Source of the DNA: Martinezella tropici
GTDB lineage: Bacteria > Pseudomonadota > Alphaproteobacteria > Rhizobiales > Rhizobiaceae
Reading direction: 5' to 3'
DNA length: 64,000 nucleotides
Assembly (NCBI RefSeq): GCF_003287875.1
Contig: NZ_QMKK01000046.1
Span: 248,001 to 312,000, forward strand
Below, piece by piece: positions 25,728 through 34,541 of this stretch. The notes below the pieces were generated by a model. That model had not been told where the DNA came from and searched no databases. It worked only from the letters and a program-made list of their open reading frames with translations. How positions within the stretch are numbered: the stretch's first letter is position 1; each line of letters starts with the position of its first letter. Position numbers and translations under genes: made by a program.

Positions 25728-26984
25728 TTGGAAGACGAATGGTCATTTGTCAGGAAGTTGGCGGCGCGGCTGCGGCAGGAGGTTGCCATCCTCGTCTTGG
25801 CGACGCTCATCGCCATATTTGCGCTCATTGAAGGCATCAATACCGGTGCCGTCGTCTGGATCTGGATCATCGTCGTGATCGTCGCGCTGCTGCGCCCGCC
25901 GCTGGTGGAGCGCGTGGTGATGCCGTCCCAGGCCGAACCGGCGCCGGTCGATCCGCAGGCATTGTTGCATACCGTTTTCTCAGGCTTGGCGGCGCTCGAT
26001 ATGCCGGCGCTGATCATCGACCGTGAGGCATCCGTGCTGCTGCAGAATGCCGCCGTCGAAAAAGCCTTCGGCGCGTTTCCGATCGGCGCCCATATTTCTT
26101 CGAAGCTGCGTTCGCCGGCTCTGCTCGACATGGTGCGCGAAACCATCGCGACCAACACGCCGAACCAGATCGAGCATTCCGAGCGACTGCCCTCGGAGCG
26201 GGTCTACGTTGTCCGCATCGCGCCCATCGACGTGCCGGAGACGGGTGCGCAGGCGGAAGCGCTTTTCCTGCTCTCCTTCCGAGACATATCCGAGCTGCGC
26301 CACATCGATCGCATGCGCTCCGATTTCGTCGCCAATGCCAGCCATGAATTACGCACGCCGCTCGCGTCGCTGCGGGGCTTCATCGAGACGATCCAGGGAC
26401 CTGCCAAATCGGACCCGAAGGCGCAGCAGCGCTTCCTCGGGATCATGCTCGACCAGACGACACGCATGAGCCGGCTAGTCGACGACCTGCTGTCGCTGTC
26501 CAGGCTGGAGCTGAAATCGCATATCGCGCCGGATCAGAAGGTGGATCTGGTGCCGCTGCTCGGCCATGTGCGCGATTCGCTGCTTCCCCTTGCCGGAGAT
26601 CTCGACGTCTCGATCAACCTGCATCTGCCGCCCGGCAAGGTCGAGGTATTGGGCGATCGCGACGAGCTGGTGCAGGTCTTCGAAAACCTGATCGAGAACG
26701 CCTGCAAATATGGTCAGGAAGGCAAGTCGGTGGACGTATCCCTCCAAAGCGATGCCGGCCAGGCCGTCGAGGTCGTCGTCTCCGACAAGGGGCCAGGGAT
26801 TCCCGCAGAACATGTGCCGCGTCTGACCGAGCGCTTCTATCGCGTAAACGTTGAGGACAGCCGCTCCAAGAAAGGCACGGGTCTCGGGCTTGCCATCGTC
26901 AAGCACATTCTCACCCGCCACCGCGCCAGATTGATCGTCAAGTCGGAAGTGGGGAAGGGAACCGACTTTACCGTCCGTTTCTGA
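25728..26984 (+). CDS. phoR: Phosphate regulon sensor histidine kinase PhoR
   Basis: A 418-aa membrane kinase. Two close N-terminal hydrophobic helices (~20-55) are followed by a PAS-like domain (~75-190), then the H-box FVANASHELRTPLASL with the phospho-His near 206, and a catalytic domain with N-box (NLIENACKYG), G1 (DKGPGIP), and G2 (GTGLGLAIV). It phosphorylates PhoB when phosphate is scarce. The best start is TTG 25728, since the membrane segment begins soon after, but it is uncertain. It heads the cluster phoR-pstSCAB-phoU-phoB, all on the plus strand. Confidence 0.92.
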   Translation: MEDEWSFVRKLAARLRQEVAILVLATLIAIFALIEGINTGAVVWIWIIVVIVALLRPPLVERVVMPSQAEPAPVDPQALLHTVFSGLAALDMPALIIDREASVLLQNAAVEKAFGAFPIGAHISSKLRSPALLDMVRETIATNTPNQIEHSERLPSERVYVVRIAPIDVPETGAQAEALFLLSFRDISELRHIDRMRSDFVANASHELRTPLASLRGFIETIQGPAKSDPKAQQRFLGIMLDQTTRMSRLVDDLLSLSRLELKSHIAPDQKVDLVPLLGHVRDSLLPLAGDLDVSINLHLPPGKVEVLGDRDELVQVFENLIENACKYGQEGKSVDVSLQSDAGQAVEVVVSDKGPGIPAEHVPRLTERFYRVNVEDSRSKKGTGLGLAIVKHILTRHRARLIVKSEVGKGTDFTVRF

Positions 26985-27044
26985 ATGCCTCTGTGAAACC
27001 TCTATTTCCGGTCGCATTTATCCAAACAATTTCAGTTAGATGGA

Positions 27045-27077
27045 CTGTCATAATTGTTTCACTCGCCTGACATAAAA
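27045..27077 (+). promoter_or_regulatory. Pho box upstream of pstS
   Basis: CTGTCAT (27045-27051) and CTGACAT (27067-27073) lie 22 bases apart, i.e. at the first and third of three 11-base units, each followed by an AT-rich tail; the middle unit is degenerate. This is the form of PhoB sites in rhizobia. It is 92 bases before the pstS start, so PhoB probably activates pstSCAB-phoU-phoB from here. Confidence 0.7.
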
Positions 27078-27168
27078 GGGCGGTGTTTTCGCCGGTAAGA
27101 ATGGATGGCTGAAAAGGTGGATGTGGCGTCCGCCGCGGCGCTCTTCAAAGCTCATTAGGGGATTCATT

Positions 27169-28203
27169 ATGAATGCTTTGAAATTATCCATTCTTGCGCT
27201 GGTTGCGTCGGCCGCCTTTTCAGGTGCTGCCATGGCGCGCGATCAAATCCAGATCGCCGGCTCGTCTACGGTATTTCCGTATGCCAAGATCGTCGCCGAA
27301 TCCTTTGGCGAGACTTTTACCAATTTCAAGACTCCCATTGTGGAGTCCGGTGGCTCCGGGGCCGGCCTGAAGGAATTCTGCAAGGGTGTCGGAACGGATT
27401 CCATCGATATCGCCAATTCGTCGCGGCCGATCAAGGACAGCGAAGTTCGAGCCTGCAAGGCCGCCGGCGTTGCAGATATCCAGCAGATCAAGATCGGTTA
27501 TGACGGCATCGTCTTCGCCTTCGACAAGAGCAATCCGGATATCAGGTTCGAGCCGGTCGATCTTTACAAGGCGCTCGCTGCCGAGGTCGTCGTCGACGGC
27601 AAGCTGGTTGCCAATCCTTACAAAAAATGGTCGCAGATCAACCCGTCGCTGCCGGACTTCGAGATCGCGGCCTATATTCCGGGCGAGAAGCACGGCACGC
27701 GCGAAGTCTTCGAGGAAAAGGTGCTTGCTGCCGGCTGCAAGGCTTCCGGTGCGGCCGATGTGATCAAGGCCGCGGTCAAGGATGCCGACCAGCAGGCCAA
27801 AAAATGCATCGCGGTGCGCAAGGATGGCGTTGCGGTCGATATCGACGGCGACTATCCGGAAACACTGGCCCGCATCAATGCCAACAAGCATGGCATCGGC
27901 GTTTTCGGCCTCTATTTTTTCCAGAACAATGCCGACAAGCTTAGGGTCGCCACCGTCGGCGGCATCGTGCCCTCGGGGCAGACGATCGCCGACGGCACCT
28001 ATCCTGTGTCGCGGCCGTTGTTCTTCTATGTCAAGAAGGCTCATTTGGGAGTCATCCCGGGCCTCAAGGAATATGTCGATTTCTTCACGAGCGATCAGAT
28101 GATCGGACCGGACGGCCCGCTGGCGGAATACGGCCTCGTGCCTGCGCCGGATGCTGAGCGCGACCAGATACGTAAGGATTTCTCGGGCGGAAAGATCATG
28201 TGA
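27169..28203 (+). CDS. pstS: Phosphate-binding protein PstS
   Basis: A 344-aa periplasmic phosphate-binding protein. The signal peptide ends after SGAAMA (~24), then RDQIQIAGSSTVFPYAK holds the first phosphate-binding loop, ESGGSGAGLKEFC the second, and GTREVFEEKVL a further ligand region. ATG 27169 has AGGGGA upstream; an ATG at 27121 would only add residues before the signal peptide. First gene after the Pho box and separated from pstC by 74 bases. Confidence 0.95.
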   Translation: MNALKLSILALVASAAFSGAAMARDQIQIAGSSTVFPYAKIVAESFGETFTNFKTPIVESGGSGAGLKEFCKGVGTDSIDIANSSRPIKDSEVRACKAAGVADIQQIKIGYDGIVFAFDKSNPDIRFEPVDLYKALAAEVVVDGKLVANPYKKWSQINPSLPDFEIAAYIPGEKHGTREVFEEKVLAAGCKASGAADVIKAAVKDADQQAKKCIAVRKDGVAVDIDGDYPETLARINANKHGIGVFGLYFFQNNADKLRVATVGGIVPSGQTIADGTYPVSRPLFFYVKKAHLGVIPGLKEYVDFFTSDQMIGPDGPLAEYGLVPAPDAERDQIRKDFSGGKIM

Positions 28204-28277
28204 GTGCGTAAGGATCGAGCACCAGCGTGGCTTTTCGCTGCGCCGGCGTTCGCCGGGGAATGGGCCGGGGAATGGGA

Positions 28278-29759
28278 ATGAGTGTATCGCTGCTGCTGCT
28301 GTGCCTGTCGGTCATCGGCGCCTCCGCTTTTGTGCTGGGGCGGGTGAGGGCGGCTGCGCTATCGGGCGGCAGGCCATGGTCCATGCATTCCCGGCTCGGC
28401 TATCACGGCGCCTATGCCGCCATATGGGCGGTACTTCCGCCCTTAGCGCTCGTCTGCGCCTGGTTGATCGCCAGTCCCATCGTCATCGATCGCCTGGTGA
28501 CCAAATCCTTTCCGGAGGAGGTAAAGTCTCTGCCGCAGGCGGAGCTCAATCTCAGCTACGGCATGGTGCGCAGCATCGCCCGCGGTATGCGCCTGCTGGA
28601 GAGCCAGGAGCTTGGAGAAGTTGCCGGCGGCACGGCCGACCTGCAATTGCTGCTGGCGCAGAAGGGCGTGCCGCTCGCCATCCGTCCCACCGGCTACATG
28701 ATCGATGCCGCCAACAAATACAACGGCATGCGCGAAATCAGCCGCATGGTGATGTCCGCAGTGGCGATCCTCTTGTCGCTGCTTTGCGCGCTCTATGGCC
28801 TGCGCGTTATCGCTCCGCGTTTCCGCGCCCGCAACCGTGTCGAGCAGGTCATTCTCGGCGCACTGATCGTTGCCTCCTCCATTGCCGTTCTGACGACGGG
28901 CGGGATTGTCGTTTCGATGCTTTCGGAAGCGGCGCGCTTCTTCGGCATGGTGCCCGCCAGGGAATTCTTTTTCGGAACCGTCTGGGATCCGCGCTTCACC
29001 GGCGCCGGCTCGCAGACCTCGGGCACCTTCGGCCTGATACCGCTGCTGGCGGGAACGATCTATATCGGCTTCGTTGCCATGCTCTTTGCCGTACCCATCG
29101 GCCTGTTCGCCGCGATCTATATGGCCGAATATGCGTCGGCGAGAGTCCGCTCCATCGCCAAGCCGATGCTGGAGGTTCTGGCCGGCATTCCCACGATCGT
29201 CTACGGCTTCTTCGCCCTTGTCACCGTCGGTCCCTTCCTCAGGGACATCTCGGCCGAGATCGATGGTCTGTTGACGGGAGATTACAGAAGCTTCATCGAG
29301 GCTCAGAGCGTGATAACGGCAGGCTTCGTCATGGGCGTCATGCTCATCCCTTACGTCTCCTCGCTGTCGGACGATATCATCATGGCCGTGCCGCGGTCGC
29401 TGCGCGACGGCTCGCTCGGGCTTGGCGCCACGCGTTCCGAAACGGTCAAGCGCGTCCTGCTGCCGGCAGCGCTTCCGGGCATTGTCGGCGCCCTCTTGAT
29501 GACCGCGTCTCGCGCGATCGGCGAAACGATGATCGTGGTCCTGGCTGCCGGCGTCGCCGCCCGCATGCAGCTCGATCCCTTCGAGCCGATGACGACCGTG
29601 ACCGTGAAGATCGTCAATCAGCTGACAGGCGATCTGGAGTTCACCTCGCCGCAGACGCTCGTCGCCTTTGCACTCGGCATTACGCTGTTCTGCCTGACGC
29701 TGTGCCTCAATGTCTACGCTCTCTACATCGTCCGCCGCTATAGGGAGCAATACGAATGA
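28278..29759 (+). CDS. pstC: Phosphate ABC transporter permease PstC
   Basis: A 493-aa permease, longer than the E. coli protein because of an N-terminal extension with extra helices and a periplasmic loop (~80-155), as is usual in alphaproteobacteria. The transport domain carries YMAEYASARVRSIAKPMLEVL and the ATPase-contact loop LGATRSETVKRVLLPAALPG. ATG 28278 follows GGGGAATGGGA. The stop overlaps pstA (ATGA at 29756), giving coupling. Works with PstA as the membrane channel. Confidence 0.92.
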   Translation: MSVSLLLLCLSVIGASAFVLGRVRAAALSGGRPWSMHSRLGYHGAYAAIWAVLPPLALVCAWLIASPIVIDRLVTKSFPEEVKSLPQAELNLSYGMVRSIARGMRLLESQELGEVAGGTADLQLLLAQKGVPLAIRPTGYMIDAANKYNGMREISRMVMSAVAILLSLLCALYGLRVIAPRFRARNRVEQVILGALIVASSIAVLTTGGIVVSMLSEAARFFGMVPAREFFFGTVWDPRFTGAGSQTSGTFGLIPLLAGTIYIGFVAMLFAVPIGLFAAIYMAEYASARVRSIAKPMLEVLAGIPTIVYGFFALVTVGPFLRDISAEIDGLLTGDYRSFIEAQSVITAGFVMGVMLIPYVSSLSDDIIMAVPRSLRDGSLGLGATRSETVKRVLLPAALPGIVGALLMTASRAIGETMIVVLAAGVAARMQLDPFEPMTTVTVKIVNQLTGDLEFTSPQTLVAFALGITLFCLTLCLNVYALYIVRRYREQYE

Positions 29760-31090
29760 GCGGCGTCGTATCCTCCCCAATGTCGAATATGCCGCGGGGC
29801 CTCACGCTAGGCGCCCCGGCGCGGCGTGATATCGGCATCAAGCGGCGCTATGCCGCCGAGCGCCGCTTCCGCGCCTATGGCGTCACGGCCGTTATCTTCG
29901 GCCTCGTCTTCCTTGCCATCCTGGTCGCGACCGTGGTGCGCACCGGCTACAGCGCCTTTGTTCAGACATCGATCACTCTGCCGATCGAATTCACCGAGGA
30001 GGTGATCGACCCCACGGCCAAGCGGGCCACGGATCCGAAGGTGCTGATCGCTGCCAATTACCTTGTGCTGGTGCGGGACGCGCTGGTGAAAGCCCTGAGC
30101 ATCGATTCCACCAATCGCGCGCTCGTCCGAGAGGCGACGGCGATGGTATCGGATAGCGCCAGGATCGCGTTGCGCGACAGGGTCGTCGCCAATCCCTCGA
30201 TCATAGGGACGACGCAGAACGTCACCTTCCTTGCCAGCGCCAATATCGATTCCGCCAACAAGGGCCAGATCGACCTCACCGTCGACGAGAAGGATCGCAA
30301 GATATCCGACTGGCAGATTGCCTGGATGAAGCAACTCAGCGAAAGCGGCGTGCTTTATAAGGCGTTCAATACCGGTCTCTTTGTGGCCGGCAATTCCAGC
30401 CGCCCGGAAGCATCCGGCCTCGGCGTCGCGCTGATCGGCTCGCTCTACCTCATGCTGACCGTGCTCGCGCTTGCCTTGCCGGTTGGTGTTGCCGCCTCGA
30501 TCTATCTGGAAGAGTTCGCGCCGAAGAACCGGCTGACGGATCTGATCGAGGTCAATATCAACAACCTCGCAGCCGTGCCTTCCATCGTCTACGGCCTGCT
30601 GGGCCTCTCGGTCTTCATCAACATGATGGGGCTGCCGCGTTCGGCGTCACTCGTCGGTGGGCTGGTGCTGAGCCTGATGACGCTGCCGATGATCATCATC
30701 GCGACGCGCTCTGCGCTGCGCGGCGTGCCGCCGTCCATCCGCAGCGCCGCGCTCGGCCTCGGCGCATCGCGCATGCAGGTGGTCTTCCATCATGTCCTGC
30801 CGCTCGCCATGCCGGGCATCCTGACGGGCACCATACTCGGGCTTGCTCATGCTCTCGGGGAGACGGCGCCGCTGCTCTTGATCGGCATGGTCGCCTTCGT
30901 CGCCAACTATCCGACATCGCCCCTCGATCCCTCGACGGCGCTGCCGGTGCAGATCTACATGTGGGCGAGCGAAGCCGAGCGTGCCTTCGTCGAAAGGACG
31001 TCCGGCGCCATCATCGTCCTGCTTTTCTTCCTCGTCGCGATGAACATCGGCGCCATCCTGCTGCGCCGCCGCTTCGAGCGGCGCTGGTAA
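29756..31090 (+). CDS. pstA: Phosphate ABC transporter permease PstA
   Basis: A 444-aa permease, also with an extended N-terminal part (membrane helix near 42-65 followed by a ~160-residue periplasmic region) before the six-helix transport domain. Typical motifs are YLEEFAPKNRLTDLIEVNINNL, VPSIVYGLLGLSVF and LGASRMQVVFHHVLPLAMPG. It overlaps pstC by four bases and is 14 bases before pstB. Confidence 0.92.
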   Translation: MSGVVSSPMSNMPRGLTLGAPARRDIGIKRRYAAERRFRAYGVTAVIFGLVFLAILVATVVRTGYSAFVQTSITLPIEFTEEVIDPTAKRATDPKVLIAANYLVLVRDALVKALSIDSTNRALVREATAMVSDSARIALRDRVVANPSIIGTTQNVTFLASANIDSANKGQIDLTVDEKDRKISDWQIAWMKQLSESGVLYKAFNTGLFVAGNSSRPEASGLGVALIGSLYLMLTVLALALPVGVAASIYLEEFAPKNRLTDLIEVNINNLAAVPSIVYGLLGLSVFINMMGLPRSASLVGGLVLSLMTLPMIIIATRSALRGVPPSIRSAALGLGASRMQVVFHHVLPLAMPGILTGTILGLAHALGETAPLLLIGMVAFVANYPTSPLDPSTALPVQIYMWASEAERAFVERTSGAIIVLLFFLVAMNIGAILLRRRFERRW

Positions 31091-31104
31091 GGGAGGGCCG
31101 AGAA

Positions 31105-31920
31105 ATGAACATGATGAGCGAAGCGGCAAGCGAAAGAGCCTTGGCCAAGAAGATGACCACGATCCCCTACAAGATGATCGGCCAGGACGTTTCGGTCTTC
31201 TACGGGGACAAGCGCGCGCTCTTCGACGTCAACCTGAAGATTCGCGCCAATACGGTGACGGCCCTCATCGGCCCTTCCGGCTGCGGCAAATCCACCTTCC
31301 TGCGCTGCCTCAACCGCATGAACGATACGATCGACACGTGCCGCGTCACCGGCAAGATCACGCTCGACGATCAGGACGTCTACGACAACAGCATCGATGT
31401 CGTGGAATTGCGCGCCCGCGTCGGCATGGTCTTCCAGAAGCCCAACCCGTTTCCGAAGTCGATCTACGAAAACGTCGCCTACGGGCCGCGCATCCATGGC
31501 CTGCATCGCTCCAAGGCCGATCTCGATCATATCGTCGAGACCAGCCTGCAGAAGGCGGGCCTGTGGGGCGAGGTCAAGGACAGGCTTCATGATGCTGGCA
31601 CCAGCCTGTCGGGCGGTCAGCAGCAGCGTCTGTGCATTGCGCGCGCCGTTGCCGTCAGTCCGGAAGTCATCTTGATGGACGAGCCGTGCTCGGCGCTCGA
31701 TCCGATCGCAACGGCGAAGGTCGAGGATCTCATTCACGAGCTGCGGGAAAACTTCACGATCGTCATCGTGACGCATTCCATGCAGCAGGCCGCCCGCGTT
31801 TCGCAGCGCACCGCAATGTTTCATCTCGGCCATCTGGTCGAGGAGAACGACACCGATAAAATGTTCACCAATCCCGACGATTACCGCACGCAGGATTACA
31901 TCATGGGCCGTTTTGGTTGA
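31105..31920 (+). CDS. pstB: Phosphate ABC transporter ATP-binding protein PstB
   Basis: A 271-aa ATPase for the Pst importer. Walker A is GPSGCGKST, the phosphate-specific loop FQKPNPFPKSIYENVAYGPR is complete, signature LSGGQQQR and Walker B ILMDEPCSALDP are in order. ATG 31105 follows GGGAGG. Next comes phoU after 51 bases. Confidence 0.96.
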   Translation: MNMMSEAASERALAKKMTTIPYKMIGQDVSVFYGDKRALFDVNLKIRANTVTALIGPSGCGKSTFLRCLNRMNDTIDTCRVTGKITLDDQDVYDNSIDVVELRARVGMVFQKPNPFPKSIYENVAYGPRIHGLHRSKADLDHIVETSLQKAGLWGEVKDRLHDAGTSLSGGQQQRLCIARAVAVSPEVILMDEPCSALDPIATAKVEDLIHELRENFTIVIVTHSMQQAARVSQRTAMFHLGHLVEENDTDKMFTNPDDYRTQDYIMGRFG

Positions 31921-31971
31921 TGATATCAAGCGCGCGGCCCCTTTCACACAGTTCACCTTGAGGATAGAAAA

Positions 31972-32685
31972 ATGGTCTCCACACACATTCTCTCTGCCTA
32001 TGACGAAGACCTGAAGTTCCTGACGCGCCGTATTGCGGAAATGGGCGGCCTGGCCGAGCAGATGGTCAGCGACAGCGTACGCGCATTGGTCCAAAGCGAT
32101 GCTGCCCTTGCGCAGAAGGTCATCTCCGACGACGTCGTTCTCGACCATGCCGAGCGCGAAGTCGGCGACAAGGCGATCGTCACCATCGCCCGCCGTCAGC
32201 CGATGGCAGCCGACCTTCGTGAAATCATGGGATCGATCCGCATCGCTTCCGATCTGGAGCGCGTCGGCGATCTCGGCAAGAACACCGCCAAGCGCGTCAT
32301 CGCCGTGCAGGGCACCGGCGTTCCGCGCCGTCTCGCCCGCGGCATCGAACACCTTTCCGAACTGGCACTGAGCCAGCTCAAGGAAGTTCTGGATGTCTAC
32401 GCCACCCGTTCGCCCGACAAGGCCGTATCGATCCGTGAGCGCGACGAGGAAATCGACGCCATGTACACCTCGCTCTTCCGCGAGATGCTGACCTACATGA
32501 TGGAAGATCCGCGCAACATCACCACCTGCACGCATCTTCTCTTCTGCGCCAAGAACATCGAGCGCATCGGCGACCATGCCACCAACATCGCCGAGACGAT
32601 CTATTACATGGCGACCGGCGCTCAGCCCGAAGGCGAGCGTCCGAAGGATGATACCGCCAATACCGTCGGCGCGGTGACGGAATAA
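31972..32685 (+). CDS. phoU: Phosphate signalling protein PhoU
   Basis: A 237-aa all-helical protein of two three-helix bundles. Metal-binding motifs of the type ExxxD appear in both halves (SDLERVGDLGKN and KNIERIGDHATNIAE). It links PstB to PhoR and keeps the regulon silent when phosphate is abundant. ATG 31972 follows GAGGATAG. Its place between pstB and phoB is the usual rhizobial order. Confidence 0.95.
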   Translation: MVSTHILSAYDEDLKFLTRRIAEMGGLAEQMVSDSVRALVQSDAALAQKVISDDVVLDHAEREVGDKAIVTIARRQPMAADLREIMGSIRIASDLERVGDLGKNTAKRVIAVQGTGVPRRLARGIEHLSELALSQLKEVLDVYATRSPDKAVSIRERDEEIDAMYTSLFREMLTYMMEDPRNITTCTHLLFCAKNIERIGDHATNIAETIYYMATGAQPEGERPKDDTANTVGAVTE

Positions 32686-32716
32686 TCTGGAAGTGAAGAA
32701 AGGAGACCATAAGCGC

Positions 32717-33400
32717 ATGGTTCCGAGAGTTGCTGTTGTAGAAGACGAGGAAGCGCTCAGCGTTCTGCTGCGCTACAATCTTGAGGCCGAAGGCTTCGAG
32801 GTCGACACGATCCTAAGAGGCGATGAGGCTGAGCTGCGTCTCCAGGAGCGCATCCCCGATCTCCTGATCCTCGACTGGATGCTCCCCGGCGTATCGGGCA
32901 TAGAGCTCTGCCGCCGGCTGCGCATGCGGCCGGAGACGGAGCGCCTGCCGATCATCATGCTGACGGCCCGCGGCGAGGAAAGCGAGCGCGTGCGCGGGCT
33001 TTCGACCGGCGCGGACGACTATGTCGTCAAGCCGTTCTCGACGCCGGAGCTGATGGCCCGCGTCAAGGCGATGCTGCGGCGTGCCCGTCCGGAGGTGCTC
33101 TCCACGGTGCTGCGTTGCGGCGATATCGAGCTCGATCGCGAAACTCATCGCGTTCACCGCAAGAGCCGCGAAGTGCGGCTGGGGCCGACGGAATTCCGCC
33201 TGCTGGAATTCCTGATGTCCTCGCCCGGCCGCGTCTTCTCGCGCTCGCAGCTGCTCGACGGCGTCTGGGGTCACGATATCTATGTCGACGAACGCACGGT
33301 CGACGTCCATGTCGGCCGCCTGCGCAAGGCGCTCAATTTCTCCAATATGCAGGATGTCATCCGTACCGTTCGCGGCGCGGGCTATTCCATGGAAGCCTGA
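32717..33400 (+). CDS. phoB: Phosphate regulon response regulator PhoB
   Basis: A 227-aa OmpR-type regulator. The receiver domain has acidic residues near 9-11, the phospho-acceptor Asp53 in LLILDWMLPG and Lys in YVVKPFS (~105). The C-terminal winged helix (~130-227) includes SRSQLLDGVWGHDIYVDERT and the recognition stretch RTVDVHVGRLRKAL. ATG 32717 lies ten bases after AAAGGAGA. It is the last gene of the cluster, so it is probably autoregulated through the Pho box before pstS. Confidence 0.95.
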   Translation: MVPRVAVVEDEEALSVLLRYNLEAEGFEVDTILRGDEAELRLQERIPDLLILDWMLPGVSGIELCRRLRMRPETERLPIIMLTARGEESERVRGLSTGADDYVVKPFSTPELMARVKAMLRRARPEVLSTVLRCGDIELDRETHRVHRKSREVRLGPTEFRLLEFLMSSPGRVFSRSQLLDGVWGHDIYVDERTVDVHVGRLRKALNFSNMQDVIRTVRGAGYSMEA

Positions 33401-33431
33401 GCGGCTTGCCGCTCGGGTATCAACATTACAG

Positions 33432-33528
33432 CTCCACGCGTCTTTCAAGACGCGTTAAGGTCGCTGTAACATCTTGAAATGCTGCATAATTTTCCCTTAA
33501 ATCGATTCCGGTTTAAGGAATTATGCAG
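33432..33528. repeat. Two-hairpin rhizobial repeat, copy 1 (after phoB)
   Basis: A ~97-base unit with a first hairpin (ACGCGTCTT/AAGACGCGT, 33436-33455), a conserved link (AAGGTCGCTGTAACAT), and a second, larger palindrome (CTGCATAATT ... AATTATGCAG, 33482-33528). The same two-hairpin order occurs at 35771-35863, and the second hairpin alone at 47648-47694. It lies in the phoB-gcrA convergent gap and may serve as a 3' structure. Confidence 0.8.
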
Positions 33529-33542
33529 GAGCGGCGGAAATA

Positions 33543-33570
33543 GAAAAACGGGCCTCGAGGGGCCCGTTGC
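33543..33570 (-). terminator. Intrinsic terminator after gcrA
   Basis: On the minus strand, 23 bases after the gcrA stop, stem AACGGGCC/GGCCCGTT (33547-33554 with 33561-33568) is followed by TTTTTC. The plus-strand side is also T-rich (CTCTTTGTCTT), so it may work in both directions for phoB and gcrA. Confidence 0.75.
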
Positions 33571-33590
33571 TCTTTGTCTTGCTGTCACTT

Positions 33591-34118
33591 TCAGCCGTTG
33601 TTGCGCCGGCGGTCATGCACTGGCTGGTAGGCCATGCGCTGATGATAGGTGCAGTAGGGCGACGAATCCGGGCTGTCATTGCCGCAGAAGTGGAAATCGT
33701 CCTTCAGCGGATCGCCGACCGGCCATTTGCAGGTGCGCTCCGTCAGCTCCGTCAGGCCGAGGCGGCGGGAGATCGGAACGACGACGTTCGCAGCCGGGCG
33801 ATACTGGATTTCGTTGACGGAATCGACCTCGATCTCTTCCTTCAGCATGGTTGCGCCCTGCTGGCGGGTGACGACCGTCCGTGTTGCAACGCGCGATCCG
33901 TAGCTCGTGGCGCGGGGTGCTGCAGCACTGCGCTTCGGCGTGCGCGTCGCGGTTGCCGTGCCGCCGGCCTTCGCTCGGCCGGGAAGGTTCAGGCGATGTA
34001 CCTTGCCGATAACGGCATTACGGCTCACGCCACCGAGCTGCGCAGCGATCTGGCTGGCGCTCAACCCTTCGGACCATAGCTTTTTCAGCTTCTCGACGCG
34101 TTCGTCTGTCCAATTCAT
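33591..34118 (-). CDS. gcrA: Cell cycle regulator GcrA
   Basis: A 175-aa alphaproteobacterial transcription cofactor that binds sigma-70 and methylated GANTC sites. The N-terminal DNA-binding part is highly typical (MNWTDERVEKLKKLWSEG, then GLSASQIAAQLGGVSRNAVIGK). A basic, low-complexity linker (~48-90) follows, then the C-terminal sigma-binding part with CKWPVGDP, FCG and YCTYHQRMAYQP. It stands alone, with its terminator at 33543-33570. Confidence 0.93.
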   Translation of the reverse strand: MNWTDERVEKLKKLWSEGLSASQIAAQLGGVSRNAVIGKVHRLNLPGRAKAGGTATATRTPKRSAAAPRATSYGSRVATRTVVTRQQGATMLKEEIEVDSVNEIQYRPAANVVVPISRRLGLTELTERTCKWPVGDPLKDDFHFCGNDSPDSSPYCTYHQRMAYQPVHDRRRNNG

Positions 34119-34541
34119 GCCCTGTCTCCGCTGTCGCGTTTCCGATGGCAGAATCCCTCACCATTGCCTCGCATGGGAACGAGGCGCGAAACGCTCTAAA
34201 ATTGTGGTGACTAGTTCCGCCGCATGCAGTCTAGCAATTGCTTTTTAACCTAGTGTGAGGCTGACTCCGTGACAAGAGTCGCGGGAATCTTGAGGAATCG
34301 ATTTCGAGGTTTTCCCCAACTTGCTGCCCCGGCGTGGCATTTCTGCAATAGGGGCACCGAAGCCGTCTCTTTTGCCGGTAAGCGCTTTCTCGCACCTGCT
34401 AAAACGGCAGTTTTGTTGACATCGCGGTGCAAAACATCAATAGTGCCCAGGCCGCCGCAAGGCGGCATTTTTGATTTTTTCGGGCCCGCTTCATCAAATG
34501 GAAGCGATCGGTCCTTAAAGTTGTGATCAGGAGACATGGCC
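34119..34541 (+). promoter_or_regulatory. gcrA-argD divergent region with a promoter and terminator-like hairpin
   Basis: A 423-base gap without a convincing gene. At 34416-34444 a TTGACA-N17-AATAGT promoter-like pair points to argD. Right after it, 34451-34466 forms a GCCGCC-GCAA-GGCGGC hairpin followed by TTTTTGATTTTTT (to 34480), a strong terminator shape, 60 bases before argD. A GACTC site (GANTC, possible CcrM target) lies at 34262. The hairpin could attenuate argD or end a very short RNA. Confidence 0.45.
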
